In this document: piece after piece, positions 28,531 to 37,736 of the stretch
Numbering within the stretch: the first letter of the stretch is position 1
How the letters are laid out: each line of letters opens with the position of its first letter
DNA from: Gilliamella sp. Choc5-1
Lineage (GTDB): Bacteria; Pseudomonadota; Gammaproteobacteria; Enterobacterales; Orbaceae
NCBI RefSeq assembly: GCF_001690595.1
Contig: NZ_LZHH01000124.1
Location: 1 to 44,056, forward strand
Length of the DNA: 44,056 nucleotides
Direction of reading: 5' to 3'
Program-made: the position numbers and the translations under genes
The notes under the pieces: generated by a model
What the model was told of the DNA's origin: nothing
Databases searched by the model: none
Seen by the model: only the letters and a program-made list of their open reading frames with translations

Positions 28531-29931
28531 TTAAAAATTAGCATAAATAAAGTTTGGCACACCTGATGGTGCTGTATAAATTACTAACCACAAAATGAAG
28601 ATAAATACCAATGGTAAATATGAATGAGGTATTTTGCTTAGCTGCATAATAAACCACGCAGTAAAATTTTTAAATATTGGATAGGCAAAGTAGATGAAAG
28701 CAATAACCAAAAAAGCTCCTGCATATTGAGGCTCTATCCAAAAGCTATTCAATAATGCTGTCAAATAATCCAATGCATCAGACATACTGTCACAATAAAA
28801 AAAGAGCCATGTAAAACAAACATAATGCCATGTTAATAACCGAGCAACTATTGGTGAACGTAGCGTTATCCAATTTTTACCCAAATAGCGATCACCTATA
28901 TTAAGTGCCACAATACCAATACCGTGACATGCCCCCCAAATAATAAAATTAAGGCCTGCACCATGCCATAATCCTGATAATAACATAGCTAAAATGACAT
29001 TAATTTGAGTTCGAGTAAAACCTCGGCGATTACCACCAAGAGGGATATAAATATAGTCGCGAATCCAACTTGATAAACTAATATGCCAACGTGACCAAAA
29101 GTCTCTTAAATTCAACGCTAAATATGGTAAATTAAAATTAATTGGTAGACGAAACCCTAACAATAAAGCCATGCCTGTAACTAAATCAGTGTAACCTGAA
29201 AAATTTAAATAAATTTGTATTGCATAAGCATAAAGTCCAACTAATAAATCGATTACACTAAATTCTAATGGATTGGCAAATATGGGGGTTACCCAATATT
29301 CACTAATTAAACCACCTAAACAATAAACCTTAGTCACTGCTAAAATAATTAATGTAAATGCACGAAATGGTTCTAAAATTTGACGAGGCTGAATCACATT
29401 AATTTGCGGTAAAAAGTCTTTAGCACGATTAATTGGACCTGCAATAACACTAGGAAAAAACGACAAAAATAGCGCAAAATCCCAAAATTTAGCAACCGTA
29501 AGCTCTTTCTTTTTTACTGAAACTAAGTAACTTACCGAATGAAATGTATAAAATGAAATGCCAATAGGAATTAATACGGTCATAACTGGTAATGAAACAG
29601 ACACATTCAATAAATCAAGAAGAGCTTGCAACTCGTAACGAAAGAAATCAAAATATTTAAACAATGCAAGATTTAAGACCGATACACATATCCCAAAAGC
29701 TAGCCATCGTTTTGCATGATATTCCGATGCAACAATCATCACCGAAAACAAATAAATCATACAGGTATAAATAAAAAGAATAAGCGAAAACTGCCAGCTA
29801 TAACTACCAACAACCAGATAGCTTGCTACTAAAAGTAGGATATTTTGTATTTTAGGTGATCGGTAGCATCCCCAATACAAGGCAAAAAAAGCAATAAAGA
29901 GTAAACCAAATTCAATAGATAAATAACTCAC
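28531..29931 (-). CDS. MBOAT-family O-acyltransferase, PatA/AlgI-like
   Basis: A 466-residue polytopic inner membrane protein of the MBOAT superfamily. The invariant His is H323 in SGLWHGAGLNFIIWG; the preceding conserved block is LNLRDFWSRWHISLSSWIRD followed by YIPLGGNRRG. Such proteins bring acetyl groups across the membrane for a periplasmic partner. With two SGNH genes directly downstream the best match is PatA/PacA of peptidoglycan O-acetylation; alginate or other polysaccharide acetylation is the main alternative, but no polysaccharide genes are nearby. GTG start after AAAGGA. Confidence 0.85.
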   Translation of the reverse strand: MSYLSIEFGLLFIAFFALYWGCYRSPKIQNILLLVASYLVVGSYSWQFSLILFIYTCMIYLFSVMIVASEYHAKRWLAFGICVSVLNLALFKYFDFFRYELQALLDLLNVSVSLPVMTVLIPIGISFYTFHSVSYLVSVKKKELTVAKFWDFALFLSFFPSVIAGPINRAKDFLPQINVIQPRQILEPFRAFTLIILAVTKVYCLGGLISEYWVTPIFANPLEFSVIDLLVGLYAYAIQIYLNFSGYTDLVTGMALLLGFRLPINFNLPYLALNLRDFWSRWHISLSSWIRDYIYIPLGGNRRGFTRTQINVILAMLLSGLWHGAGLNFIIWGACHGIGIVALNIGDRYLGKNWITLRSPIVARLLTWHYVCFTWLFFYCDSMSDALDYLTALLNSFWIEPQYAGAFLVIAFIYFAYPIFKNFTAWFIMQLSKIPHSYLPLVFIFILWLVIYTAPSGVPNFIYANF

Positions 29932-29996
29932 AGCAATCCTTTTTACTTAACGGTATACTTTCCTGAAAGTTTTTAACAAAACCCATTATAAATTTT

Positions 29997-30992
29997 TTAA
30001 CTTTTCGTTTCGCTAATTAATTCAGATTGAGCAAGCACATTATAAATAATAAGTTCCTTATTCAATCCAGTAACAGTTAATAACTGATTTCTTGCTTGCA
30101 ACCATAAATTATAAAGTGCACAAAGTTTTTCATTACTTTTAGTTGCGAGTAATCGAACTAAAGAAACTTGATCACGATTAACAATAAAGCGGCCTACTTT
30201 CTGCTTTGCTTTTAGCGCATCGCTTAGTAATGCACAAAACCAAACGATTCGTTCAATGAAGTCTTCATTATTAAAGGTTTTAGCCAACTGCCAATAATTA
30301 TTTTGTGGTATAGCATCTAATAGATGATCACAAAATGCTTTTCGCTCTTGCCACTTTTCTGGTGCTAATAATACAGCTGCTCTTAATGGTGCATTTTCGC
30401 TCAATAATAACGCCGAAGCAAGCTCATTATCACTGCATTGCTGATTGTGTATTTTTTTTAACCACTTAATGGACTGCTCCAATTTCGGAACAGGTAAAAA
30501 ATAAGAAAAACAACGACTATAAATTGTTGGCAATAATTGACTATTATGTTCATCGCTTAAAATAAAATAGGTATTTTGTGGCGGCTCTTCTAACGTTTTA
30601 AGCAATGCATTGGCCGCAGCCTCGGTCATTAAACCAGCATGTTTTATCCAAATGACTTTATTACCGCCTTGTTGGGATTTTTCGTAAACTTTGCTAGATA
30701 TATTACGGATTTGATTAATCCCGATTGACAATTTATCTTGTTCATTAGTTATTACATAATAATCGGGATGATGATGAGCTAAAAACAATTGACAGCTATG
30801 ACAGCTTAAGCACGCCTCTAATTGCTGTGAACATTGGCATAATAAACGATTTGCGAGCTTTGAAATAAATTTGTTTTCACCACTACCTTGAACATAATTA
30901 ATTAGCAAAGCATGATGAGAACGCTTGTTTATAATTCCTGATGCTAATTGCTGATAAGGTTGTGAAAGCCAAGGATAGTCATTTAAGATCAT
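29997..30992 (-). CDS. holB: HolB, DNA polymerase III delta' subunit
   Basis: HolB is part of the clamp loader that places the beta clamp on DNA. The 331-residue protein begins like the E. coli one (YPWLSQPYQQL, HHALLIN), has a zinc-binding Cys cluster (LCQCSQQLEACLSCHSCQL), and the conserved WIKHAGLMTEAAANALLKTL and LEEPPQNTYFIL plus SRC motifs. As usual for delta', its P-loop (VQGSGENKF) is degenerate. It follows tmk by 12 bases, as in enterics. Confidence 0.96.
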   Translation of the reverse strand: MILNDYPWLSQPYQQLASGIINKRSHHALLINYVQGSGENKFISKLANRLLCQCSQQLEACLSCHSCQLFLAHHHPDYYVITNEQDKLSIGINQIRNISSKVYEKSQQGGNKVIWIKHAGLMTEAAANALLKTLEEPPQNTYFILSDEHNSQLLPTIYSRCFSYFLPVPKLEQSIKWLKKIHNQQCSDNELASALLLSENAPLRAAVLLAPEKWQERKAFCDHLLDAIPQNNYWQLAKTFNNEDFIERIVWFCALLSDALKAKQKVGRFIVNRDQVSLVRLLATKSNEKLCALYNLWLQARNQLLTVTGLNKELIIYNVLAQSELISETKS

Positions 30993-31004
30993 TGAATATT
31001 AAAC

Positions 31005-31631
31005 CTATTTTGTTAACCATTTTGTTAAAATTTGTTCAATTTGTTTGGTTACATTGCCAATTGATTGAGCTGCATCAATGGTTATAATAGTCTTATCTTG
31101 CTTGGCAAGTTCCAAATAGTGCTGCCGAGTTCGTTCAAAAAATGGCAGTGATTGTTGTTCAATACGATCAAGCTTTCCTCTAGCTTTTGCGCGCATTAAG
31201 CCAATTTCAGGATCTACATCTAAATATAACGTAAGATCAGGTTTAAAATCACCCAATACTTGTTGTTTTAATGTCGTTATAAAAGTTGTATCTAACCGAC
31301 GCCCACCGCCTTGATAAGCCTGTGTTGATAGGTCATGACGGTCACCAATCACCCATTTACCGGCTTTAAGTGCAGGTTTTATGATATTATCAATCAGTTG
31401 AATACGTGCTGCATATAGCATTAACAATTCGGCCTTATCCGTCAACGGTTCGTTATCTAAACCATTTTTAATTATATTGCGTAATGCTTCAGCAATCGGT
31501 GTGCCTCCTGGCTCTCTAGTAAATTGCAAATCGTTAATATTGTGTTGATTTAAAATTTGGGCAGCGGCATTAATCGCAGTCGTTTTACCCGCCCCTTCAA
31601 GTCCTTCGATGACAATAAATTTGCCTGCCAT
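31005..31631 (-). CDS. tmk: Tmk, thymidylate kinase
   Basis: Tmk phosphorylates dTMP to dTDP. The 208-residue protein has the P-loop [11 protein letters not shown] near residue 9, the substrate motif [12 protein letters not shown], the DRH (DRY-type) motif in [18 protein letters not shown], and a lid region (ARGKLDRIE). It leads the minus-strand run tmk-holB-MBOAT-SGNH-SGNH-pyrF-yciH. Confidence 0.98.
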   Translation of the reverse strand: MAGKFIVIEGLEGAGKTTAINAAAQILNQHNINDLQFTREPGGTPIAEALRNIIKNGLDNEPLTDKAELLMLYAARIQLIDNIIKPALKAGKWVIGDRHDLSTQAYQGGGRRLDTTFITTLKQQVLGDFKPDLTLYLDVDPEIGLMRAKARGKLDRIEQQSLPFFERTRQHYLELAKQDKTIITIDAAQSIGNVTKQIEQILTKWLTK

Positions 31632-31940
31632 ACTAAATTCCCAAGCTATTTATCATATAATTAATATTGCACCATTGTACGCTATTTTTTCTGATTTTAT
31701 TAACATATATCACAATTATCTACCTAATTAGGAATAGGAAAAAATTTAAAAATGAGGCTTTTTTATCCTATTTAACTAAGTAAATTTAATTATACCTATA
31801 GATAATATACCCAAAACCTGTATCATATTCGATACTAAAAAATAGTTAAGTACTTACGCTTAACTAATTATGAACAATTCTATCAAAATTTAGTATTTAT
31901 ACATTTTGTACAGATTTAAAAATCATTAAGGTTTAATTTA
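31632..31940. other. Divergent intergenic region with a palindrome
   Basis: A 309-base AT-rich gap between tmk and the acyltransferase gene. It contains an inverted repeat AATAGGA/TCCTATT (31733-31772), a short palindrome GTATC-N6-GATAC (31820-31835), and a perfect 8-bp inverted repeat TAGTTAAG-N8-CTTAACTA (31843-31866). The last two lie 75-120 bases before the acyltransferase start and could be operator sites. No gene recognised. Confidence 0.5.
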
Positions 31941-33140
31941 ATGAAAGATTTTATCCATTTTTATGATTTATTAGCAATAATTTTAAGTCCATTTTTATTT
32001 ATTGCTTTACTTAAATTGTTATTACCCAAAAGTATAAAAGATAATTTAAGCACAGATGATAATAAATACACTTCTATCGACGGTTTGCGTGGAATCTCTG
32101 CTATTTTTGTATTTATATCCCATTCATTATTATCATGGCGATATTTTTTTGTGGATGGAGGTTGGATTAATAATACCCCACTTTTAATTTTTGATAAAAA
32201 CTTAAATGAACAAATTGCAATCGGTTTTTTATCTTTAGGTGGAATAGGTGTAAGTTTTTTCTTCATGATAACCGGATTCTTATTTTTTGATCAATTGCTT
32301 CGAAATAAAGGAAAAATAAATATAATCCAATTTTTTATTAAACGTTTTTTTAGAATCGCTCCTTTATATTACTCAGTAATAACTCTCGTTTTTATCACGG
32401 TTTTTTTAACAGGGATTCCAGAGTTTCCCACACTTAAAAAAGCAATCCAGGCTTTTTTATCATGGACAACATTTGGGCTATCAAATATAAAAACCATATC
32501 GGCATTAATACCTACATCATTAGTTGTTGCTGGCGTATTATGGACATTAGCCATTGAATGGAAATTTTACGCATGTGTACCTATCTTAAGTATATTCACC
32601 CGAACACGATTAACAGCAATTTTATTTGTTTTTTTGGGAATAACTATCACAATTATTTTATTTAATTTCGGCAAAATAAAAGATATTAGATTATTTTTGC
32701 CCTTCTTCTTTGGAATGCTAGCAAGCCTATTTGTTAATAACTATTTAATTCCATTAAAATCAAGTATTATCAAATCACCTATTACCTCACTATTTATATT
32801 TATTTTTTTCCTCTTTACTGTATTTAAATTACAATTTGGATATACAGGATTAATATTTCAAAGTGCATTAGGATTAATATTTATTCTTATTGCAAACAAC
32901 AACAGTGTATTTGGCTTACTCAAATCAAAAATTTTCATAGCATTAGGAAAATTAAGTTACAGTTTATACTTAATACATGGCCTTGTTTTATTCTTAATAA
33001 ATGGTGTAATAATGAAAAGTGGAAACTTTTTATTAAATAGCCTTGTATCGATGTTGATAACATTGTTAATTAGCATTTTTACCTACTACTTCATTGAAAG
33101 AATAGGAATTAATTTTGGTCATAAAATAACTAAAAAATAA
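31941..33140 (+). CDS. Membrane acyltransferase family 3 (OafA-like)
   Basis: A 399-residue inner membrane protein with about ten predicted helices. Family hallmarks are SIDGLRGISAIFVFISHS near the N-terminus with the probable catalytic H61, IKRFFRIAPLYYSV, LWTLAIEWKFYACVP, and the late GKLSYSLYLIHGLVLFLING. Such enzymes transfer acetyl or other acyl groups to surface sugars such as O-antigen or exopolysaccharide. The protein is unusually Ile/Phe/Leu-rich and the gene very AT-rich; it stands alone between divergent tmk and nuoJ, with no sugar genes nearby, so its target is unknown. Start: weak AAGG about 10 bases upstream. Confidence 0.85.
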   Translation: MKDFIHFYDLLAIILSPFLFIALLKLLLPKSIKDNLSTDDNKYTSIDGLRGISAIFVFISHSLLSWRYFFVDGGWINNTPLLIFDKNLNEQIAIGFLSLGGIGVSFFFMITGFLFFDQLLRNKGKINIIQFFIKRFFRIAPLYYSVITLVFITVFLTGIPEFPTLKKAIQAFLSWTTFGLSNIKTISALIPTSLVVAGVLWTLAIEWKFYACVPILSIFTRTRLTAILFVFLGITITIILFNFGKIKDIRLFLPFFFGMLASLFVNNYLIPLKSSIIKSPITSLFIFIFFLFTVFKLQFGYTGLIFQSALGLIFILIANNNSVFGLLKSKIFIALGKLSYSLYLIHGLVLFLINGVIMKSGNFLLNSLVSMLITLLISIFTYYFIERIGINFGHKITKK

Positions 33141-33525
33141 ATGGATAATTTTCTTTTACATACAACTTTGTAATAACTATGGAATATTTACTCCCCAAAA
33201 AATGTAACAATAATTAGCTTACTTAGGAAATAGGCTTAAACTTTTAGGTGACTTACTGGTTTTGATGGTATTTATCCAAGATTTGTCGCTTTTTTCGGTG
33301 AGTATCTGTTAACATTGTTTTAGGTATAATGCATTGTTATTATTATTTTTATCACAATTATATTATAATAACATCTTTATACCTTCTATTATTGCTTTTC
33401 TATTAAAAAGAACAATAGAACCTAGTGGAAACTTTAATTTTAGATACACACCATATTTACATGCTGTATCTTGCTAACATTTGGGTATATACTAATAATA
33501 TTATAAATATACATTGGATTATTTA
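33141..33525. other. Intergenic region before nuoJ
   Basis: About 385 bases with no recognisable gene. In a normal complex I operon nuoI would end just before nuoJ; I find no trace of nuoI or nuoH in any frame by eye. A TATAAT at about 33331 lacks a good -35 box. The repeat TTCTATT...AATAGAA (33384-33420) is present but weak. Confidence 0.5.
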
Positions 33526-34017
33526 ATGATCGCTGTTTTTTATATTGCGTCAATTATTGCTGTCGTTGCCAGTGTAAAAGCGATTAGCAGCTTACGAATT
33601 GATAAAGCAATTTTATACCTTATTATTTCACTTTTTGCATCAGCATTAATATTTATTTTACTCAACACATATTTTTCTGCTGTTTTATATATCTTATTAT
33701 TTGTTGGTGGTTCAATAACTCTATTTTTACTTATCGCATCAATTTTGAAAATTAGTGTAGATAATGTAGAAAACAAAACTCGTGGTATTAGTCCTAAAAT
33801 CTGGTTAGGCCCACTAATTTTAGCTTTTATTTTACTAGTCGCCCTTATCTATGGTGTAGTAAATACTAACTATTTAGAACTGAAAGAGTCTCATGAACTA
33901 ATGCATGAAATGTCTATATACGCATATTTTTTGATAGCAGAATTAGCTATATTTTTATTATTGGGTGCAGCCGTGATTGCTTATCATTTTATGCACAGGC
34001 TTATATCGGAGAAATAA
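33526..34017 (+). CDS. nuoJ: NuoJ-like complex I membrane subunit, divergent
   Basis: NuoJ is a small membrane-arm subunit next to the quinone-to-pump connection of NADH dehydrogenase I. The 163-residue product (E. coli 184) aligns from its start (FYIASIIAVVASVKAI, ILYLIISLF). The normally conserved third-helix stretch is changed: E. coli E55 is Tyr, Y59 is Phe (YFSAVLYILLFVGGSITLFL). The C-terminal tail is shorter. The open frame begins at a TTG at 33514, but the ATG at 33526 aligns with the family start. First gene of the nuoJKLMN run; nuoK begins one base after its stop codon. Confidence 0.85.
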   Translation: MIAVFYIASIIAVVASVKAISSLRIDKAILYLIISLFASALIFILLNTYFSAVLYILLFVGGSITLFLLIASILKISVDNVENKTRGISPKIWLGPLILAFILLVALIYGVVNTNYLELKESHELMHEMSIYAYFLIAELAIFLLLGAAVIAYHFMHRLISEK

Positions 34018-34018
34018 T

Positions 34019-34321
34019 ATGATTCCACTCATGCATTATCTCATTTTATCTTCTATTTTATTTGTAATTGGCCTGTTAGGAGTAATGATCCGACGACATT
34101 TCTATTTTTTATTACTTAGTCTTATTATTATGAATAATGGTGCAATAGTCGCATTATTTGCTGCCAGTAACTATTGGCAGCAATCTGATGGGCAAGTCCT
34201 TGCAATATTAGCGGTAATAACTGCTTTAGCAGAGGTTTGTGTAGGTCTTGCATTAATGATGAAACTATTTTATCGTCGAAAAATCTTTAATATTGATTCA
34301 TTGAGCGAAATGAAAGGATGA
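34019..34321 (+). CDS. nuoK: NuoK-like complex I membrane subunit lacking Glu36
   Basis: NuoK is a small three-helix subunit of the complex I membrane arm. At 100 residues it equals E. coli and shares both ends (MIPL-H; NIDSLSEMKG), R25 and R26, and E72 (ALAEVCVG). The other essential membrane glutamate, E36 in E. coli (LIGLEIMIN), is Ile here (LLSLIIMNN). In E. coli E36 is required for energy-coupled activity. The start at 34019 has GGAG seven bases upstream; an upstream ATG in the same frame at 33977 lies inside nuoJ. It overlaps nuoL by ATGA. Confidence 0.9.
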   Translation: MIPLMHYLILSSILFVIGLLGVMIRRHFYFLLLSLIIMNNGAIVALFAASNYWQQSDGQVLAILAVITALAEVCVGLALMMKLFYRRKIFNIDSLSEMKG

Positions 34322-36165
34322 ATTTACTTTATTTAACTATTATTGTTCCTATAATCTCTTTTTTAATATTGGTTTGCTTTGGGAGGTATATCCGCTCAAT
34401 TAACGTGATGATTATTGGCGTTACTACTATGCTAATCATTGCATTAATTGCAGTATTTTGTTGTGTTGATTTTAGTTCAAACACAGTACCAGATACCACT
34501 TTAATTTACACTAGACAATTATGGAATTGGTTTTCTGTAGATAATTTTACTGTGCCAATTTCTTTAACCTTAGATGGATTATCACTAATATTTTTAGTTT
34601 TAATCTCATTCTTTGGTTTTCTAATCTACTTTTTTGCCGCCTGCTATTTAACATTAAGAAACGATATTTACACATTTTACGCTTACAGTAATTTATTAAT
34701 TGCTAGCATCTTAACTATAATATTAGTTGATAATTTATTTGTAATGTTAATTGGTTGGGAGGGTATAAGTATAAGCACTTACTTGCTTATCGGTATTTAC
34801 TATAAACAGGCTCGTAATGGTTATGCAGCAGTAAAGGCATTTATCATTATGCATTTAACTGATATCTTTTTAATTATTGGTATATTTTTACTGTATCAAA
34901 CCGCCGAAACGTTAAGCATTGGTGATATTTTGACTAGGGCGCATGATAACTTGGCGGTAGATTCAGACATTATATTTTGGATAACGTTAATGTTATTCCT
35001 TGGAGCAATGAGCAAGTCAGCACTATTCCCTATGCATTCATGGTTTTCAGAAACAACATTAGCACCAATGCCTGCAGTAGCTTTAATGCAATCATCTACA
35101 GTCATATTTGCAGGTGTATATTTGATATTAAGGCTAAGCAATTTATTTATGATGTCTAACGATACATTATCCATAATGACTGTCATTTCATCATTAACTG
35201 TACTATTTGCCAGCTCAATAGCCTTAGTACAAAATGATATAAAAAGAATAGTCACTTATATCAATTTGGCACAAATTAGTTATTTATTTTATGCCTTTTC
35301 CTGTCAAAATTGGAATTTATCACTTAATTGTTTAATTAATTATACTGTAACAAGTACTTTACTCATTTTTGCATCTGCAATTTTAATCAGAAATTGTCAA
35401 GGTGAAAGAAATATCAATAGACTTGGTGGCTTAATAAAATCATTCCCAAAACTGTATATAATATTTTTGTTTATTATGTTATCCCTAAGTGCTATGCCAT
35501 GGATTTCAGCATCATTTTATATCAAAGGGGATATTATTTGGGGATTAATGGCGAAAGAGCGATTAATGGCAGGAACTATAGGATTATTAGGTATTTTGCT
35601 ATCTAGTTTAAGTATTTGGCGCTTAATTTTTATAGTATTTCATCACAAACCAAAAATTTTTGATTTCGCTAAAACTAAACCGATAAGTTATTACCCAATC
35701 TTTATATTAGTGGTTTTTACAACAGCCATATTTATTTATTTCCCTTTACCTGTTCAAGGTATTATTCCTATTGCTGAACTTGAAACTAACGGTCAACCGT
35801 ATTTTCGCTTATTATTAGCTGCGGTAATATTATTGAGCTTTCTTATCTCCTATATTTTATATGCTCATCCAAATAGCGAGGTACAAGAGGTTCTAAAGGC
35901 ACCAATGTTTAAGTTTTTTTTACGTTTATGTAATAGTGATTGGCATTATAACTATTTATTGCATACGCTATTTGTTAATCCTTATATCTATTTAGCCCGT
36001 TTATTGAAAAAAGATCCTCTTGCTTTATGGGATGATTGGATAATGAGAGGAATCAAAAAAGTGAACTCATTTATCGTTAACCTAGAAAATGGGCAAATTC
36101 GATGGTATTTGGTTTCAATGGTAATAGGTAGTATTATCATATTAATGTTACTGATTTTTATTTAA
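34318..36165 (+). CDS. nuoL: NuoL-like complex I antiporter subunit with altered channel residues
   Basis: NuoL is the distal antiporter-like pump subunit with a long lateral helix. The 615-residue protein (E. coli 613) aligns end to end, with a constant offset of four residues. Retained: E148 (E144), D182 (D178), K233 (K229), K309 (K305), K403 (K399). Replaced: Q258 for H254, C338 for H334, Y342 for H338, S346 for K342, G404 for D400. The family fingerprint PTPVSALIHAATMVTAGV reads PMPAVALMQSSTVIFAGV. The frame is intact, which argues against simple decay. Coupled to nuoK by an ATGA overlap; nuoM starts 17 bases after its stop. Confidence 0.92.
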   Translation: MNLLYLTIIVPIISFLILVCFGRYIRSINVMIIGVTTMLIIALIAVFCCVDFSSNTVPDTTLIYTRQLWNWFSVDNFTVPISLTLDGLSLIFLVLISFFGFLIYFFAACYLTLRNDIYTFYAYSNLLIASILTIILVDNLFVMLIGWEGISISTYLLIGIYYKQARNGYAAVKAFIIMHLTDIFLIIGIFLLYQTAETLSIGDILTRAHDNLAVDSDIIFWITLMLFLGAMSKSALFPMHSWFSETTLAPMPAVALMQSSTVIFAGVYLILRLSNLFMMSNDTLSIMTVISSLTVLFASSIALVQNDIKRIVTYINLAQISYLFYAFSCQNWNLSLNCLINYTVTSTLLIFASAILIRNCQGERNINRLGGLIKSFPKLYIIFLFIMLSLSAMPWISASFYIKGDIIWGLMAKERLMAGTIGLLGILLSSLSIWRLIFIVFHHKPKIFDFAKTKPISYYPIFILVVFTTAIFIYFPLPVQGIIPIAELETNGQPYFRLLLAAVILLSFLISYILYAHPNSEVQEVLKAPMFKFFLRLCNSDWHYNYLLHTLFVNPYIYLARLLKKDPLALWDDWIMRGIKKVNSFIVNLENGQIRWYLVSMVIGSIIILMLLIFI

Positions 36166-36182
36166 TAAAGGTGTAATCATTC

Positions 36183-37736
36183 ATGTTATTATGGCTTGTT
36201 TTTTTACCTGTAATAGGCGGATTTATTGGTTGGTTATGCCATGTATGTTTTCAACGAGGAGTCATTTCCGTTAATGTACAAGCTAGTTGGTCAAAATTAC
36301 CAATCATTGTGGCATTTATTACTATTTGTCTTACATTATTAATGACCATAATATTATGGATAGATGCCGTAAATGCATTAAGTCGAGGGGAAAATTGGAT
36401 AAAAGAAGTGAATCTAGAATGGATTCCTTTACTAGGTATTCATTTTCATCTTGTTTTAGATGGTCTATCTATGGTTGTTATCATCTCAACCCTATTTATT
36501 GTGCTATTGACGATTGTCTATTCTAGTAAAGAAAACCTAAATAATCTTGGCTTATTTTACCTATGCTTATTATTTATGACATCAGCCATCATAATGCTGT
36601 TTGTCATTACTGACTTATTTTTAATGTTCTTATTTTGGGAAGCAGTGGCAATTCCCATCTATTTTTTAATCTCTTTATGGGGGCGACGGGACTCAAGCTC
36701 ACAATTGCGTTTTAATGGTGCTAGTAAATTTTTAATTTACACCCAACTAAGTAGTTTACTCATGCTAATCTCAATTGTTTCATTAGCCTTGATTAATTGG
36801 AACTTAACAGGACATTGGACGTTTGATTATCAAATATTAACTAAAACACCTATCTCAAGTAATACTGAATTTTTACTTATGTTAGGTTTTTTAGCAGCCT
36901 TTATTGTACGCATACCTTTTGTGCCTTTTCATAGTTGGCTTATTCAAGCTCATATTGAATCCTCAACAACTGGGTCAATGATGATTAGTGGATTATTACT
37001 TAACACAGCTGCATTTGGTTTATTACGTTTTGTAATACCGCTATTTCCTAATGCATCAATCATAATTATGCCAGTTATGTTAGTTTTTGCAGTACTTACT
37101 ATTGTTTATGCAGCTTTACTGGCATTTAATCAAACTGATATTAAAAAACTTATTGCTTATATTCATATTGCATTAATGAGCTTTGTTACAGCAATTATTT
37201 ATAGTGGCTCAATGATTGCTTATCAAGGTGTTGTTATTCAAATGATAGCTATCAATTTAGCAATAGTTGGTATGTTTATAATTAGTGGATTATTAGTTGA
37301 ATGTTATTCAACACGAAATATAAACCAATTTGTAGGGCTTAAAGAGCGAGTACCTTACCTATCTTCGTTTACTTTATATTTTATTTTGGCTGTATTAGGT
37401 ATTCCTGGTACGGCAAATTTTGTTGGCAATTATATGATGTTACTTGGTAGTTATAATACTTTCTCTTTTTATACTATTTTATTAGTCATTGGCTTATTAT
37501 TGGTATCTATTTCATTTATTGTTCGTATGCAGCCAATTTTTTATGGCTCTATTGATAAAGAAAATACAACAAAACATAAGCTTAGAAAAAAAGATCTCTT
37601 ACTATTATCAAGCATTTTTGTTGTCCTTATTTTTATTGGTTTGTATCCTCAACTGGTCTTAGATATGTCTTATTCTGTCGTGAATCAAACCCAACAATAT
37701 ATAGCCACAGAGCGAGTGGAGAATAATCAATTATGA
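36183..37736 (+). CDS. nuoM: NuoM-like complex I antiporter subunit lacking key Lys/His/Glu
   Basis: NuoM is the middle antiporter-like pump subunit. The 517-residue protein aligns to E. coli NuoM with an offset of nine. Retained: E153 (E144) and H250 (H241). Replaced: R243 for K234, N274 for K265, L331 for H322, I357 for H348, N416 for E407. The signature around the discontinuous helix, PDAHSQAPTAGSVDLAGILL in E. coli, reads IQAHIESSTTGSMMISGLLL. Overall fold features persist (DLFLMFLFWEAVAIPIYFLI, LGIPGTANFVGN). AAGGTG lies nine bases upstream. It overlaps nuoN by ATGA. Confidence 0.92.
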   Translation: MLLWLVFLPVIGGFIGWLCHVCFQRGVISVNVQASWSKLPIIVAFITICLTLLMTIILWIDAVNALSRGENWIKEVNLEWIPLLGIHFHLVLDGLSMVVIISTLFIVLLTIVYSSKENLNNLGLFYLCLLFMTSAIIMLFVITDLFLMFLFWEAVAIPIYFLISLWGRRDSSSQLRFNGASKFLIYTQLSSLLMLISIVSLALINWNLTGHWTFDYQILTKTPISSNTEFLLMLGFLAAFIVRIPFVPFHSWLIQAHIESSTTGSMMISGLLLNTAAFGLLRFVIPLFPNASIIIMPVMLVFAVLTIVYAALLAFNQTDIKKLIAYIHIALMSFVTAIIYSGSMIAYQGVVIQMIAINLAIVGMFIISGLLVECYSTRNINQFVGLKERVPYLSSFTLYFILAVLGIPGTANFVGNYMMLLGSYNTFSFYTILLVIGLLLVSISFIVRMQPIFYGSIDKENTTKHKLRKKDLLLLSSIFVVLIFIGLYPQLVLDMSYSVVNQTQQYIATERVENNQL

